From: Nitrosopumilus adriaticus
Lineage (GTDB): Archaea > Thermoproteota > Nitrososphaeria > Nitrososphaerales > Nitrosopumilaceae
DNA length: 64,000 bases
Assembly (NCBI RefSeq): GCF_000956175.1
Contig: NZ_CP011070.1
Span: 1,358,147 to 1,422,146 of the forward strand
Direction of reading: 5' to 3'
The notes under the pieces are model-generated. The model searched no databases. It saw nothing but the letters and a program-made list of their open reading frames with translations, and was not told where the DNA came from. Positions 34,566-43,205 of this stretch are shown in pieces. The translations under genes were made by a program, and so were the position numbers. Positions within the stretch are counted from its first letter, which is position 1, and every line of letters begins with the position of its first letter.

Positions 34566-35381
34566 TTGAAGCTTCAAAAAGTTGCAGTGGTAAGTAAAGT
34601 GGGTTCAAAAGACTCAGAGAGAGCTGCAAAAGATGTTGCAAAAAAGTTTTTGGCAAAAAATTCTACAGTGTATACAATTTCTCCAATTGAGGTTGAAGGG
34701 GCAATCGAGATTGAAGATTTGTCAGAGTTAAAAAAAATAGAATTAGATCTAGTCATCACTCTTGGGGGAGATGGAACTACACTCAGAGTTTTTAGAAATC
34801 TGCAAAATGAGACACCGATTTTGACTATAAACGTGGGAGGTAACAGGGGCATTTTAGCTGAGATTACAATTGAAGAAATAGATGATGCAATTAATGCAAT
34901 TTTAAAAGATAATTTCTTTTTAGATAAAAGGATTAGAGTTGTAGCATCATGTGGTGGAGTAGAATTTCCACCTGCATTAAATGAGATATACATTAGCAGA
35001 GTGAACTTGACTAAAACTGCACAAATTGAAATTAAATTTCAAAATGACACAGTAACACAAAAAATGGATGGGGTAATAATTGCAACTCCAAGTGGATCAA
35101 CTGGTCATTCATTTTCATTAGGCGGTCCAATTTTACATGAGAGTTTGAATGTTTTAATAATCACACCTGTTGCACCAGTATACAGATTAGCATCAATTGT
35201 AGTTCCAGATGAGAAAATTGAAATAATTTGTTCGCATGATTGTAACATTGCAATGGATGCACAAGTAATCAAAACAGCAGGTTATGAAGAACCAATCATC
35301 ATCAAAAAATACAACAAACCAGCAGTCTTTGTTAGATTAAAAAAACGAGGGCTAAGACAAATGAGTAAACTTGGATTTTAG
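34566..35381 (+). CDS. nadK: NAD+ kinase
   Basis: A 271-aa ATP/polyphosphate NAD kinase that makes NADP+. Diagnostic motifs are the GGDGTTLR loop (~68-75), GNRGILAEI, the NE-x-x-x-x-R segment, and ATPSGSTGHSFSLGGP. The start is TTG 34566 with a TATA-like TTTTTAAG ~27 nt upstream. The stop overlaps the nob1 start region by 11 bases. Divergent from a sulfurtransferase gene. Confidence 0.95.
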   Translation: MKLQKVAVVSKVGSKDSERAAKDVAKKFLAKNSTVYTISPIEVEGAIEIEDLSELKKIELDLVITLGGDGTTLRVFRNLQNETPILTINVGGNRGILAEITIEEIDDAINAILKDNFFLDKRIRVVASCGGVEFPPALNEIYISRVNLTKTAQIEIKFQNDTVTQKMDGVIIATPSGSTGHSFSLGGPILHESLNVLIITPVAPVYRLASIVVPDEKIEIICSHDCNIAMDAQVIKTAGYEEPIIIKKYNKPAVFVRLKKRGLRQMSKLGF

Positions 35382-35850
35382 AATTTTAGACGCCAGTGCA
35401 TTTTATGCAGGAGTTCCATTCGGATCAGCAGAGGACTGTTACACAACGTCTCTAGTGTATGATGAAATAAAACATATTAAAAAAAATCAAGATGCACTTG
35501 GAACTTTACTTGAAACTAATAGATTAAAAATTAGAGAGCCTGACAAAGAATCAACAACTGCAGCAGTAAAAGCCGCTAGAGATACGGGAGATTATCAACA
35601 ACTATCCAAACAAGATGTGTCAATTATTGCTTTATGTATTGAGCTAAATGGAGAGATAATTACTGATGATTTTGCAATTTCAAATGTTGCAAGAAATTTA
35701 GGTCTGAAAATTTCACCAATAATGACACAGGGAATTACAGATGTTGGGAAGTGGGTTCATTATTGTCCAGGATGTAGAACAAATCACCCATCAGGAAGCG
35801 AATGCCCAATGTGTGGAACTCCATTAAAGAGAAAATTACTCAAGGGGTAA
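35371..35850 (+). CDS. nob1: rRNA maturation endonuclease Nob1
   Basis: A 159-aa PIN-domain nuclease plus zinc ribbon. PIN acidic residues are visible in ILDASAFYAG, DEIKHI and SKQDVSIIALCIELNGEIITDDFAI. The C-terminal ribbon is YCPGCRTNHPSGSECPMCG. Nob1 trims the 3' end of 16S rRNA. The start TTG 35371 lies within the end of nadK, so the two are co-translated. Confidence 0.93.
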   Translation: MDFRILDASAFYAGVPFGSAEDCYTTSLVYDEIKHIKKNQDALGTLLETNRLKIREPDKESTTAAVKAARDTGDYQQLSKQDVSIIALCIELNGEIITDDFAISNVARNLGLKISPIMTQGITDVGKWVHYCPGCRTNHPSGSECPMCGTPLKRKLLKG

Positions 35851-36594
35851 TTTCTTTCCAGTCCATTCAATAAATGAGCCATCATAGAGTTTTACGTTTT
35901 CAAATCCTGCAATTTTGAGTTGTAAAAATAAATTGGATGCTCGATGGCCATGCATGCAATAACAAACTATCTTTTTATCCTTTGATACATTATTTTGTAA
36001 AAATAAATCATCAAGGAATTCTTTAGTACGAAATAAATTTCCATCATAACCAATACCTTCAGTAAAGGGAATAAGTTTTGAGTTAGGTAGATGCCCGCCC
36101 ATAAATTCTTGAGGACTTCGTGCATCTAATATTTCAAAATCAGTTAAATGATCTTTTAGAAAGTCAGATTCTATTCGTATTTGGTCATTAATTTTTGGAG
36201 AAAATTTTGCAGGTTTAGGAGTAGTTGTTTGCAGTTTTAATTCAAATCCATGTTTTTGTAAATCAGATGAATTTGAATTTAGAAGATATGTTTTATCATG
36301 TCCAAAATACAAAAATGTCCAAACAATTCTTGCAACAGAAGGATCCATAGCATCACCAATTAATACGACAGTTTTTGTTTCGTCAATTCCTAAATTACTA
36401 AAGAGTTCAATAATTTTTTCTTGTTCAATTACCAAGTTAGAGCCAAATTCATCAAAACTAATTACCTGCTCTATTGAAAGAGATTGAGCATTTGAGATAT
36501 GCCCATAGAGAAACATTGTTTTTGGACGTGTATCTAAGATCACAACATCAGGATCAAATTGATGATCTTTTAGCCAATTAACTGATACTAGCAT
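35836..36594 (-). CDS. sulfurtransferase (tandem rhodanese)
   Basis: A 252-aa protein with two rhodanese domains; the second carries CYCMHGHRASN with the catalytic Cys, and LYDGSFIEWTGKKLP closes it. The first domain lacks the Cys (VLIGDAMDPS). It is a second thiosulfate/mercaptopyruvate sulfurtransferase close to the one at 33.6-34.5 kb. Its 3' end overlaps that of nob1 by 15 bases on the other strand. Confidence 0.92.
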   Translation of the reverse strand: MLVSVNWLKDHQFDPDVVILDTRPKTMFLYGHISNAQSLSIEQVISFDEFGSNLVIEQEKIIELFSNLGIDETKTVVLIGDAMDPSVARIVWTFLYFGHDKTYLLNSNSSDLQKHGFELKLQTTTPKPAKFSPKINDQIRIESDFLKDHLTDFEILDARSPQEFMGGHLPNSKLIPFTEGIGYDGNLFRTKEFLDDLFLQNNVSKDKKIVCYCMHGHRASNLFLQLKIAGFENVKLYDGSFIEWTGKKLPLE

Positions 36595-36627
36595 GACATC
36601 TCATCTTTTGTAAATTATTAATTTGTA

Positions 36628-37314
36628 TCATTCATCATGCAAAGTTTTTTGATTAGATTTTTTGAGATGCTTGCTTTTAGAATCAAGAACGGTTTTTATT
36701 TTCTTGGCTCGCGCTTCACCTAATCCTTCAACTTTTGCCAAATCGGAAGTTGTTGCAGTAAAAACTTTCAGCGGGGTTCCAAATTTCTCAAGCATTCTTA
36801 CTGCAAATTTCTCTCCAATTCCAGGTAAACTACAAAGAGAAGACAATTGCTGGCGTTCTAGATCAGATGATTTTTTTATTTTTTTCAAGTATGGTCCTTT
36901 GTGAGATTCTTTTCTAGAACACATCGATACCAATAATTTTGCAGTATGTGCAGCACTAGGAGTAGGAATAACTGGAATTTTAAAATCAAGAACAACTGTA
37001 GATATTGCACCATAAAATATCAGAGGGTTTTCTGTAATTTCTTCAATTTCATCGACATTTCCTTCCATGAGAACAATTGGATTCTCAAAATGTTCCTTTA
37101 GTCGTGAGCATTGATCAAAAAGTCGCCCGTCAAAGACAGAAGCCATGAGATCACGAATACTTTTTCGCTCAACAATTGTTTCAGGTGCAACAATATAATC
37201 ACCTATAGGAAGTGTTTTCATCTCAAGATTCATCCCAACTGATTTTAAGAGATCAGGAATTCCGCTTTTTCGTTCCCTCTCATCTACAATAATTCGAAGA
37301 TTCTCTAATTTCAC
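36628..37314 (-). CDS. XPF/ERCC4-family structure-specific nuclease (short form)
   Basis: A 228-aa nuclease with the catalytic IVERKSIRDLMASVFDGRLFDQ (ERK-x-x-x-D type) after IIVDERERKSG, then two helix-hairpin-helix motifs (SLPGIGEKFAVRML, KVEGLGEARAKKI). The short XPF lacks the helicase domain, as in crenarchaeal enzymes that need PCNA. A C-terminal QKTLHDE could be a weak PCNA-interaction motif. It cuts 3'-flap and fork structures in DNA repair. The start is GTG 37312-37314. Confidence 0.92.
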   Translation of the reverse strand: MKLENLRIIVDERERKSGIPDLLKSVGMNLEMKTLPIGDYIVAPETIVERKSIRDLMASVFDGRLFDQCSRLKEHFENPIVLMEGNVDEIEEITENPLIFYGAISTVVLDFKIPVIPTPSAAHTAKLLVSMCSRKESHKGPYLKKIKKSSDLERQQLSSLCSLPGIGEKFAVRMLEKFGTPLKVFTATTSDLAKVEGLGEARAKKIKTVLDSKSKHLKKSNQKTLHDE

Positions 37315-37366
37315 TAATAGTACTTGGAATGAATTGTTAATATCTTATATGAAATTGTGTTAAGAA

Positions 37367-37759
37367 TTATTTTCTAGGATTGTCTTCTGCAGGTGGTGTC
37401 GGATTTGTAGAACCACCTTTCATCATTTCAGTAATTTTTGTCTCTTGTTCTTTGAGTGATTCTTTGAGACGTGCTTCCTGTTTGTCAAGGACTGTTGCAC
37501 GAGTTTTTGCCATTTCTGCTTTCTCTTCTAGTTCATCAATAAGATCTTGTTTTTTTGATTTTATCAAAACAGTTCCTGCTTGTTTAAAGACAGCATCACT
37601 ATCTGCAACTTTTTTTAATTCATCTAATGCTTTTTCTGTTTCTGCTTTTTCCATCTCAAGATGTTGTTTTTGTGTCATCACTGCTTGAAGATTTTGCTGA
37701 GATTGCTGCAATTTCATTATTTGCTCTTGAAGCCATGGTGGCATTTGTGGTGATGACAT
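37367..37759 (-). CDS. pfdB: prefoldin beta subunit
   Basis: A 130-aa coiled-coil chaperone subunit: helix (MPPWLQEQIMKLQQSQQNLQAVMTQKQHLE), the KALDELKKVADSDAVFKQAGTVLIK beta-hairpin motif, then the second helix. The tail is Pro/Asn-rich. It forms a hexamer with prefoldin alpha and hands unfolded proteins to the thermosome. It closes the exosome superoperon, 23 bp after pcc1. Confidence 0.94.
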   Translation of the reverse strand: MSSPQMPPWLQEQIMKLQQSQQNLQAVMTQKQHLEMEKAETEKALDELKKVADSDAVFKQAGTVLIKSKKQDLIDELEEKAEMAKTRATVLDKQEARLKESLKEQETKITEMMKGGSTNPTPPAEDNPRK

Positions 37760-37782
37760 GATTTATCAAAAATTTTGTTTCA

Positions 37783-38028
37783 TTATATCTTTACCGATTC
37801 AATTGAATCATAACTTGCCTGAATGAGTCTAAGAGTTGAATTAAGATTTGCTCGGAGATGAGCTAGTTGTTGAGATTCGGCCAAAATTTCAATTTTTTTA
37901 TTAAAGACTATCTTTGTTTTTACAGGATTTTCAGGATAAAATTCGTTATCAGTGTTTACAGAATCAAAAATAGCCTTAGTCTTGTCTTTTGCATCAACTG
38001 TGATTTTTGCACTAAAGTTTAATGTCAT
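37783..38028 (-). CDS. pcc1: KEOPS complex subunit Pcc1
   Basis: An 81-aa protein with the compact Pcc1 fold and the ESQQLAHLRANLNSTLRLIQASYDSIE helix. KEOPS makes N6-threonylcarbamoyladenosine (t6A37) in tRNA with Kae1/Bud32/Cgi121. The gene start overlaps the 3' end of the L37Ae gene by 17 bases, a location typical in archaea (between L37Ae and prefoldin). Confidence 0.9.
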   Translation of the reverse strand: MTLNFSAKITVDAKDKTKAIFDSVNTDNEFYPENPVKTKIVFNKKIEILAESQQLAHLRANLNSTLRLIQASYDSIESVKI

Positions 38029-38224
38029 ATGCAGTTCCGGCTACTTTATAGCTGCATTTCTTACAAGACCAGATACCCACAGCATCTCTTCCAAAAGTTT
38101 TTGAACCGCATTCAGGGCATGTTCTTTTTTCTTTGAGTTGAAGATGGATTTTTGTATACTGTTTTCTAAGCTTAATTCCATAACGAGCGCCTAATCCTTT
38201 TAGTGATTTTTTTGCTTTTGCCAT
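38012..38224 (-). CDS. rpl37ae: 50S ribosomal protein L37Ae (eL43)
   Basis: A 70-aa zinc ribbon ribosomal protein: GARYGIKLRKQ near the N-terminus and CPECGSKTFGRDAVGIWSCKKC as the metal site. It lies between rrp42 and pcc1 in the same operon, with a 1-bp gap to rrp42 and a 17-base overlap with pcc1. Confidence 0.95.
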   Translation of the reverse strand: MAKAKKSLKGLGARYGIKLRKQYTKIHLQLKEKRTCPECGSKTFGRDAVGIWSCKKCSYKVAGTAYDIKL

Positions 38225-38225
38225 T

Positions 38226-39044
38226 TTACTGACCTGCCGTTTGGGCTTGTTTTAATTTTTCTCTTATTTTTGCGCCTACTCGAACTGAGATTTCACCACA
38301 TTGGTTAATCTCATCTTGAGTGAATCCATCAAAACCACCTTTTTGTAATGCACAGATATTTCCATCGCCATCAGTAGTAATTGTAATACGAGCATCCATG
38401 CTTTCCCATTCATCACCGTTTGGATCTACAATAATGTGATTTCCTATTTTTCCCATAGTTACAGACACAGGAATTGTTGTAATTGGTAGCGGAGTGTCCT
38501 CGCCTTCTACAAGAGTTGGAGAATCATCAATCCAATTCCATTTGGGAGTTTTTGATGTGAGTAATGCAGCTACACTAGCATAAGAACAAGCATCAAATAG
38601 ATTTCCATCATAATCAACAACCACATTATCTGCAAAAACACCAATAACTGATTTGTCTTTCTCGATTACTAATTGAGAAACATCAACCATGTGACTTTCT
38701 CTAATTCCTCTATCAACAACTCTTGCTAATTCAATAACATGTGGTTGTGGAGGTCCAGTTTCAACAGTAGGATGTGAAAGTGGTAAAAGTTCAGCTGTAC
38801 AAATGAAAAGACCTTTGTCACCAGTATCTGGGAAAGGTCTATCGGGTTGAATTTTTACTCCACATACAACTTCAGTATCACCAAGAAAAACTCTTGCAGA
38901 ACCATTTGCTTTTGGAATAGCATTTGTTTCAATTCTAATTTCTCTTGGCTCATCTAGTGCTCTGCCATCTACTCTTTTCCCTTGTTCGAGTAACTCAAGA
39001 ATTTGTGATTTTCTTAGATCATCAAGGACAGAAGTGGATGTCAT
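38226..39044 (-). CDS. rrp42: exosome complex protein Rrp42
   Basis: A 272-aa RNase PH-like subunit (GKRVDGRALDEPREIRIETNAIPKANGSARVFLGDTEVVCGVK). Rrp42 is the non-catalytic partner of Rrp41 in the archaeal exosome ring that degrades or tails RNA 3'-5'. The ordered rrp4-rrp41-rrp42 arrangement, two bases after rrp41, is the classic archaeal exosome operon. Confidence 0.95.
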   Translation of the reverse strand: MTSTSVLDDLRKSQILELLEQGKRVDGRALDEPREIRIETNAIPKANGSARVFLGDTEVVCGVKIQPDRPFPDTGDKGLFICTAELLPLSHPTVETGPPQPHVIELARVVDRGIRESHMVDVSQLVIEKDKSVIGVFADNVVVDYDGNLFDACSYASVAALLTSKTPKWNWIDDSPTLVEGEDTPLPITTIPVSVTMGKIGNHIIVDPNGDEWESMDARITITTDGDGNICALQKGGFDGFTQDEINQCGEISVRVGAKIREKLKQAQTAGQ

Positions 39045-39046
39045 TT

Positions 39047-39781
39047 TTAATCAGCTCCGTTTCCAAAGTATTTGTCTTGGAGTGCTTTCTTTTGAATATC
39101 ATAAACAATTTTACAGCCATCAACTCCAACTTGAACACATTTTTTGTATTCTTCAGGAGTAAGAACACCATCTAATTGTAATAATGTAATTTTTTCAAGA
39201 CTTGGCATATAACCAATTGGCATGTCGGCTTGACCTGCTTGGTCTTCTTCATTGTTAACATCTAAAACTATAGTATCTGCAACTTTACCTGCAGCACAAG
39301 CTGCTACCATATCTCTCATTGGGATTCCAGCATCTGCTAAAGCAACGGATGCTGCTGAAAGTGCAGCACATCGAGTTCCACCATCGGCTTGTAAAACTTC
39401 AATGAAAACATCAACTGCAGTTCTTGGGAATTTTTCCAACATAACTGCTGGTTCCAATGCTTCTTTGATTACTTTGGAAATTTCAATTTCTCTTCTTGAA
39501 GGAGCAGGGTTCTTTCTTTCTCCAACAGAGAATGGTTCCATATGATATCTAACTCTTAAGATTCCAGTATCAGTGTTTGACATGTGTTTTGGATGAACAT
39601 CTCTTGGACCAAAAACACCAACTAGGATTTTGTTATCACCAAATTCAATGTAAGCAGAACCGTCTGCGTTTTTTAGTCCGCCAGCTTTAATCATGATTCG
39701 TCTTGGCTCGTCTACTTTACGGCCATCACAGCGTATACCATTCTCGTCCAATAGGACCATTGTTGCGTCTCTTCCGCCCAT
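39047..39781 (-). CDS. rrp41: exosome complex exonuclease Rrp41
   Basis: A 244-aa RNase PH-like catalytic subunit: LLDENGIRCDGRKVDEPRRI, FGPRDVHPKHMSN, and the substrate/phosphate region DGGTRCAALSAASVALADAGIP. It phosphorolytically degrades RNA in a hexameric ring with Rrp42. The ATG shares one base with the rrp4 stop (TAATG). Confidence 0.96.
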   Translation of the reverse strand: MGGRDATMVLLDENGIRCDGRKVDEPRRIMIKAGGLKNADGSAYIEFGDNKILVGVFGPRDVHPKHMSNTDTGILRVRYHMEPFSVGERKNPAPSRREIEISKVIKEALEPAVMLEKFPRTAVDVFIEVLQADGGTRCAALSAASVALADAGIPMRDMVAACAAGKVADTIVLDVNNEEDQAGQADMPIGYMPSLEKITLLQLDGVLTPEEYKKCVQVGVDGCKIVYDIQKKALQDKYFGNGAD

Positions 39782-40461
39782 TATGATTCACCTTTTGATT
39801 CTAACATTTCTTTCACTTGATCAGTCAAATTAGCAACATGTGCTTTTTCATTAACCATTTCGATTGCCTTTTTAGCCTTTAATAATCCCTCGGGAGACTC
39901 ACATGAAACAACTACCCAGCCATTTTGACCAATGGTGATAGCAGCATCTGTTGCCATTTCTATCATTTGGATCATGGTACCTCTTTTTCCAATTAGGCGT
40001 GGAACTTTACTTGGAGATATTTTTACCAAATCTCCAGTATCAATTTTACCTAAATCTCTATCAGAAATTGTAACTAGTGGATCTCGTGTTCTATCAAAAT
40101 TTGCAATTCTTGCTGCTACCAAGTCACCTGACTTTAATTTTGAGGAGAGTTCATCAGCATGAGCAGAAAAGTCTCGTCCAAAGACATCTTGTGCAGGAAG
40201 GAATCCAACATAGCATGAATTAATGTCAAGTTCCCATGAAAGAGATGTGTGAGAAATTACTTTACCTATAACTAAATCATTGATTTTTGGAATATATTTT
40301 CCTGTAAGTGGGATTACCTTTACTGAATCATCATAAATTTCAGAAATTCCAATTGTAGTTGAGATTATCTTATTTCCTTGAAGTTCTACATTTTGTTCAG
40401 GTCTAAATGGACCTGTAGTTACTACATCTCCTGGAATAACATATTTTCTTTTATTATCCAT
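39781..40461 (-). CDS. rrp4: exosome complex RNA-binding protein Rrp4
   Basis: A 226-aa cap protein of the exosome: N-terminal domain, S1 domain (IGKVISHTSLSWELDINSCYVGFLP) and KH domain (SPSKVPRLIGKRGTMIQMIEMATDA). It feeds RNA into the Rrp41/42 ring. It starts on the base where SBDS ends, so translation is coupled. Confidence 0.95.
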   Translation of the reverse strand: MDNKRKYVIPGDVVTTGPFRPEQNVELQGNKIISTTIGISEIYDDSVKVIPLTGKYIPKINDLVIGKVISHTSLSWELDINSCYVGFLPAQDVFGRDFSAHADELSSKLKSGDLVAARIANFDRTRDPLVTISDRDLGKIDTGDLVKISPSKVPRLIGKRGTMIQMIEMATDAAITIGQNGWVVVSCESPEGLLKAKKAIEMVNEKAHVANLTDQVKEMLESKGES

Positions 40462-41147
40462 TATTTCATTACCTCAACTGTAGCAGAGCCTTTGGTTATA
40501 GAGCCTAATCTATCAATCACGTTTGGCCTTGCTGCAGCGGGTATTTCAAGTATTGCTTTTAGTGAGCCATTATTTTGCCATTCTTCTTTGTTTAGAGAAC
40601 CTACAGATTTTAAAACTGCATATGATTGAGATGCATATTGTGCAGGAATTGTGATTTCCAATTTTAGATTCTCAGATTTTAAAGCAATAATAGAACGAAG
40701 TTTTTCAACAATATCCTTTACCTGTTCATCTACGGTTTTGTGAGGATCAATTGATACTCTACCATCTTTCATAGCCTGCTCGATTCTAAGTGGAGGATGT
40801 GGAAGATGAGTCCTAGGATCTACGTATGTTTTAGCAATAAATGTAACAATCTGTTTTTTCTTCTCTTCAATCATTTTTTTTCTTTGATCAGTTGTAAGAT
40901 TCAGATCTCCTTTCTTGAGAATAATCTCTGCAATTTCTGCCTGATCTTCAGTTTTGAAAGCATGTTGTAACTTCTCAGCAGTAGGTCTTGTGCCTTTGCT
41001 AGCATCAGTGTAAATCTCATCAGAAACCAAGATTGCCGAAATGTCCTTTTTCTTACCCAAACGGTAATCAAGTGCAGGGTCAGGCTTTACCATAATTTCA
41101 AATTTTTCTCCCTCAAAGGAATATCTAACCAACGTGTAATCTGCCAT
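40461..41147 (-). CDS. ribosome maturation factor SBDS (Sdo1)
   Basis: A 228-aa homologue of Shwachman-Bodian-Diamond protein: YTLVRYSFEGEKFEIMVKPDPALDYRLGKKKDIS, TDQRKKMIEEKKKQIVTFIAKTYVDPRTHLPHPP and C-terminal ferredoxin-like domain. With EF-2-type GTPases it releases eIF6 from the large subunit. It is the first gene of the superoperon here; the proteasome alpha gene often found upstream in archaea is absent. Confidence 0.95.
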   Translation of the reverse strand: MADYTLVRYSFEGEKFEIMVKPDPALDYRLGKKKDISAILVSDEIYTDASKGTRPTAEKLQHAFKTEDQAEIAEIILKKGDLNLTTDQRKKMIEEKKKQIVTFIAKTYVDPRTHLPHPPLRIEQAMKDGRVSIDPHKTVDEQVKDIVEKLRSIIALKSENLKLEITIPAQYASQSYAVLKSVGSLNKEEWQNNGSLKAILEIPAAARPNVIDRLGSITKGSATVEVMK

Positions 41148-41207
41148 TTCTAAAACATCTATGATAATTTGGTATTTATCTATACGTGAATCTAGCTAGA
41201 TTTTTAT

Positions 41208-41873
41208 GTGGACTTTGAAGATTTTCTTCAAGATTTGTCATCCTTAGAGGTAATTAGTAAAGATAATCAAAAAATAGCTGTAAAGCTAAAAGGGGTTCCA
41301 TTACAATATGCAAATGCACTCAGACGTGTATGTCTTAATGGCGTACCAGTATTTGCAATTGATACAGTAGACATTCTTGAAAATTCTTCAGTGATACCAG
41401 ATGAAGGACTTGCACACAGATTAGGATTAATTCCATTAAAGACAGATTTGAGTAGATTTAATGAACCATCAAAATGCGATTGTAAAAGTGAAACTGGATG
41501 TACAAATTGTAGGGTAATGTTAGTTTTAGATTCTGGTGACTCTGATGTCACAAGATCTGTCCTTTCAAATGAGTTATCTTCCGAAGATGAATCAATAAAG
41601 CCAGTTTCAGACAAAATCCCAATTGTCCATTTGGCTCCAGGTCAAAGAATCAAAGTTGAATGCTATGCCAGACTTGGACGTGGAACAGAACATGCAAAAT
41701 GGAATTCTGCAAACATTTCAACAATTATTGATACTGATAAAGAAGATGAGAAAATTCTCACAGTAGAGTCAACTGGTGCTCTAAATCCGGAACAAATTAT
41801 TCTTGCAGGTGTAGATGAAGTCAGTAGTAAGTTAGGTCAATTCAAAGAAACAATTGACCAGATTCAAGAGTAA
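41208..41873 (+). CDS. rpoD: DNA-directed RNA polymerase subunit D (Rpo3)
   Basis: A 221-aa alpha-like subunit: VPLQYANALRRVCLNGVPVFAIDTVDI dimerisation motif, GLAHRLGLIPLKTD, and a Cys-rich insertion KCDCKSETGCTNC (possible metal site, shorter than a full 4Fe-4S domain). It nucleates RNA polymerase assembly with Rpo11. The start is GTG 41208 with a TATATAC-like box ~27 nt upstream (TATCTATACG). It leads the rpl18e-rpl13-rps9 run. Confidence 0.94.
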   Translation: MDFEDFLQDLSSLEVISKDNQKIAVKLKGVPLQYANALRRVCLNGVPVFAIDTVDILENSSVIPDEGLAHRLGLIPLKTDLSRFNEPSKCDCKSETGCTNCRVMLVLDSGDSDVTRSVLSNELSSEDESIKPVSDKIPIVHLAPGQRIKVECYARLGRGTEHAKWNSANISTIIDTDKEDEKILTVESTGALNPEQIILAGVDEVSSKLGQFKETIDQIQE

Positions 41874-41918
41874 AATAAGCATAGACATTATATTTGGGTT
41901 TCAAGGCGGATTATTCAC

Positions 41919-42266
41919 ATGACTAATCAAGTAGTTATACGCATGGCAAAAGATCTAAAAAAAGCATCAGCTAAAAATGATGCTCCAATTTGGGCAAAAT
42001 TAGCAGAATATGCATTAAAGCCATCCATAGCAAGAAGAGATCTAAACTTGAATCGAATTGGTCAATTAACTAAAGAAAACGACACAGTAGTCTTCCCAGG
42101 GAAAGTTCTTGGGACAGGTATCGTTCCTCATAAAATTACATTATTCTCATTTGCAATCTCAAACTCTGCTGCAAGTAAAATTATTGAAAAAGGCGGAAAG
42201 ATAATTAGCTATTCAGATTTGATCGAGCAAAACCCAACAGGAAAAGGAGTCGTATTACTTGGCTAA
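41919..42266 (+). CDS. rpl18e: 50S ribosomal protein L18e (eL18)
   Basis: A 115-aa ribosomal protein; markers are IWAKLAEYALKPSIARRDLNLNRIG, VVFPGKVLGTG and KITLFSFAISNSAASKI. The order rpo3-rpl18e-rpl13-rps9 is conserved in archaea. Two further Met codons lie close to the start at 41919; the second (41943, MAKDLKK) is possible. Confidence 0.94.
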   Translation: MTNQVVIRMAKDLKKASAKNDAPIWAKLAEYALKPSIARRDLNLNRIGQLTKENDTVVFPGKVLGTGIVPHKITLFSFAISNSAASKIIEKGGKIISYSDLIEQNPTGKGVVLLG

Positions 42267-42756
42267 TGGAAGAATCAATAAATCCATTCGAAGTACTAAA
42301 CAAGAAACAGTAGTACGAACTGACAGACCAATTGTTGTAGATGCAACAAATCTCATTGCAGGAAGACTTGCATCAAATGTTGCAAAATTACTCATTCTAG
42401 GAAATAGAGTTTCAGTTGTAAATTGTGAGAAAATCATGATGAGTGGAACAAGAACAAACCAAATCAAAGAATATAGAGAATTTTTAGAAATTAACAGTAT
42501 TATTAATTACAAACATGGACCAGTTCACTATAGAAGACCAGACACATTAATTGCAAAAATGATTCGTCAAATGTTACCATTTGATAGGAAACCATCTGGA
42601 AAAGAAGCATATCAAAGACTAAGAACATACATAGGTTCTCCAAAACAAATTAAATCACTTGAAAAAATTCAATTTGAAAATGCAAAAATTAAAAGAACTG
42701 CAGCAAACTATACAACCTTAGGCGAATTATGCAGGGTAATAGGGTGGACTGAATGA
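42259..42756 (+). CDS. rpl13: 50S ribosomal protein L13 (uL13)
   Basis: A 165-aa protein with the L13 core (VVDATNLIAGRLASNVAKLLILGNRVSVVNCEKIMMSG; GPVHYRRPDTLIAKMIRQMLP). It begins at TTG 42259, eight bases inside the end of rpl18e, and overlaps rps9 by four bases, so the three are tightly coupled. Confidence 0.95.
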   Translation: MANGRINKSIRSTKQETVVRTDRPIVVDATNLIAGRLASNVAKLLILGNRVSVVNCEKIMMSGTRTNQIKEYREFLEINSIINYKHGPVHYRRPDTLIAKMIRQMLPFDRKPSGKEAYQRLRTYIGSPKQIKSLEKIQFENAKIKRTAANYTTLGELCRVIGWTE

Positions 42757-43202
42757 CAACACCAAAAACTGAAATTTATTTTGCAACCAGAAAAAGAGCT
42801 AGTGCACACGTATACATTACAAAAGGACAAGGTAAAGTAAGAATTAACAACGTTCCAGTAGAAATGATTCCTCAAGAAACTGCACGTGAAGTTATTTTAG
42901 GTCCACTAGAAATCACAGGAGATTTGAGAGACAAAATTGATATCTCTGTTAGAGTAAGAGGCGGAGGTTTTATGGGCCAAGCTAGTGCAGCTGCAACTGG
43001 AATTACCAGAGCATTGATTGGGTGGACTAAATCTAAAAAAGAACCAAAAGAACATCCACTTCCAAAATCTACAAGAGAGGATCTTCGAAAACGAATCTCC
43101 GATTTTGACAAATATCTAGTCAGTGGAGACGCCAGACAAAAAGAACCAAAGAAATTTGGCGGACCTGGTGCAAGAAGAAGAAAACAAAAATCATACCGTT
43201 AG
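42753..43202 (+). CDS. rps9: 30S ribosomal protein S9 (uS9)
   Basis: A 149-aa protein: FATRKRASAHVYITKGQGKVRINN, VRGGGFMGQASAAATGITRALIG, and the C-terminal GGPGARRRKQKSYR tail that reaches the P-site tRNA. ATGA overlap with rpl13. rpoN/rps2, often next in archaea, do not follow here. Confidence 0.96.
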   Translation: MTTPKTEIYFATRKRASAHVYITKGQGKVRINNVPVEMIPQETAREVILGPLEITGDLRDKIDISVRVRGGGFMGQASAAATGITRALIGWTKSKKEPKEHPLPKSTREDLRKRISDFDKYLVSGDARQKEPKKFGGPGARRRKQKSYR

Positions 43203-43205
43203 ACT

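Noticed and set aside
34474-34656. N-terminal extension of the sulfurtransferase
   Set aside because: It would run antisense into nadK and its 61 residues do not look like the rhodanese family.
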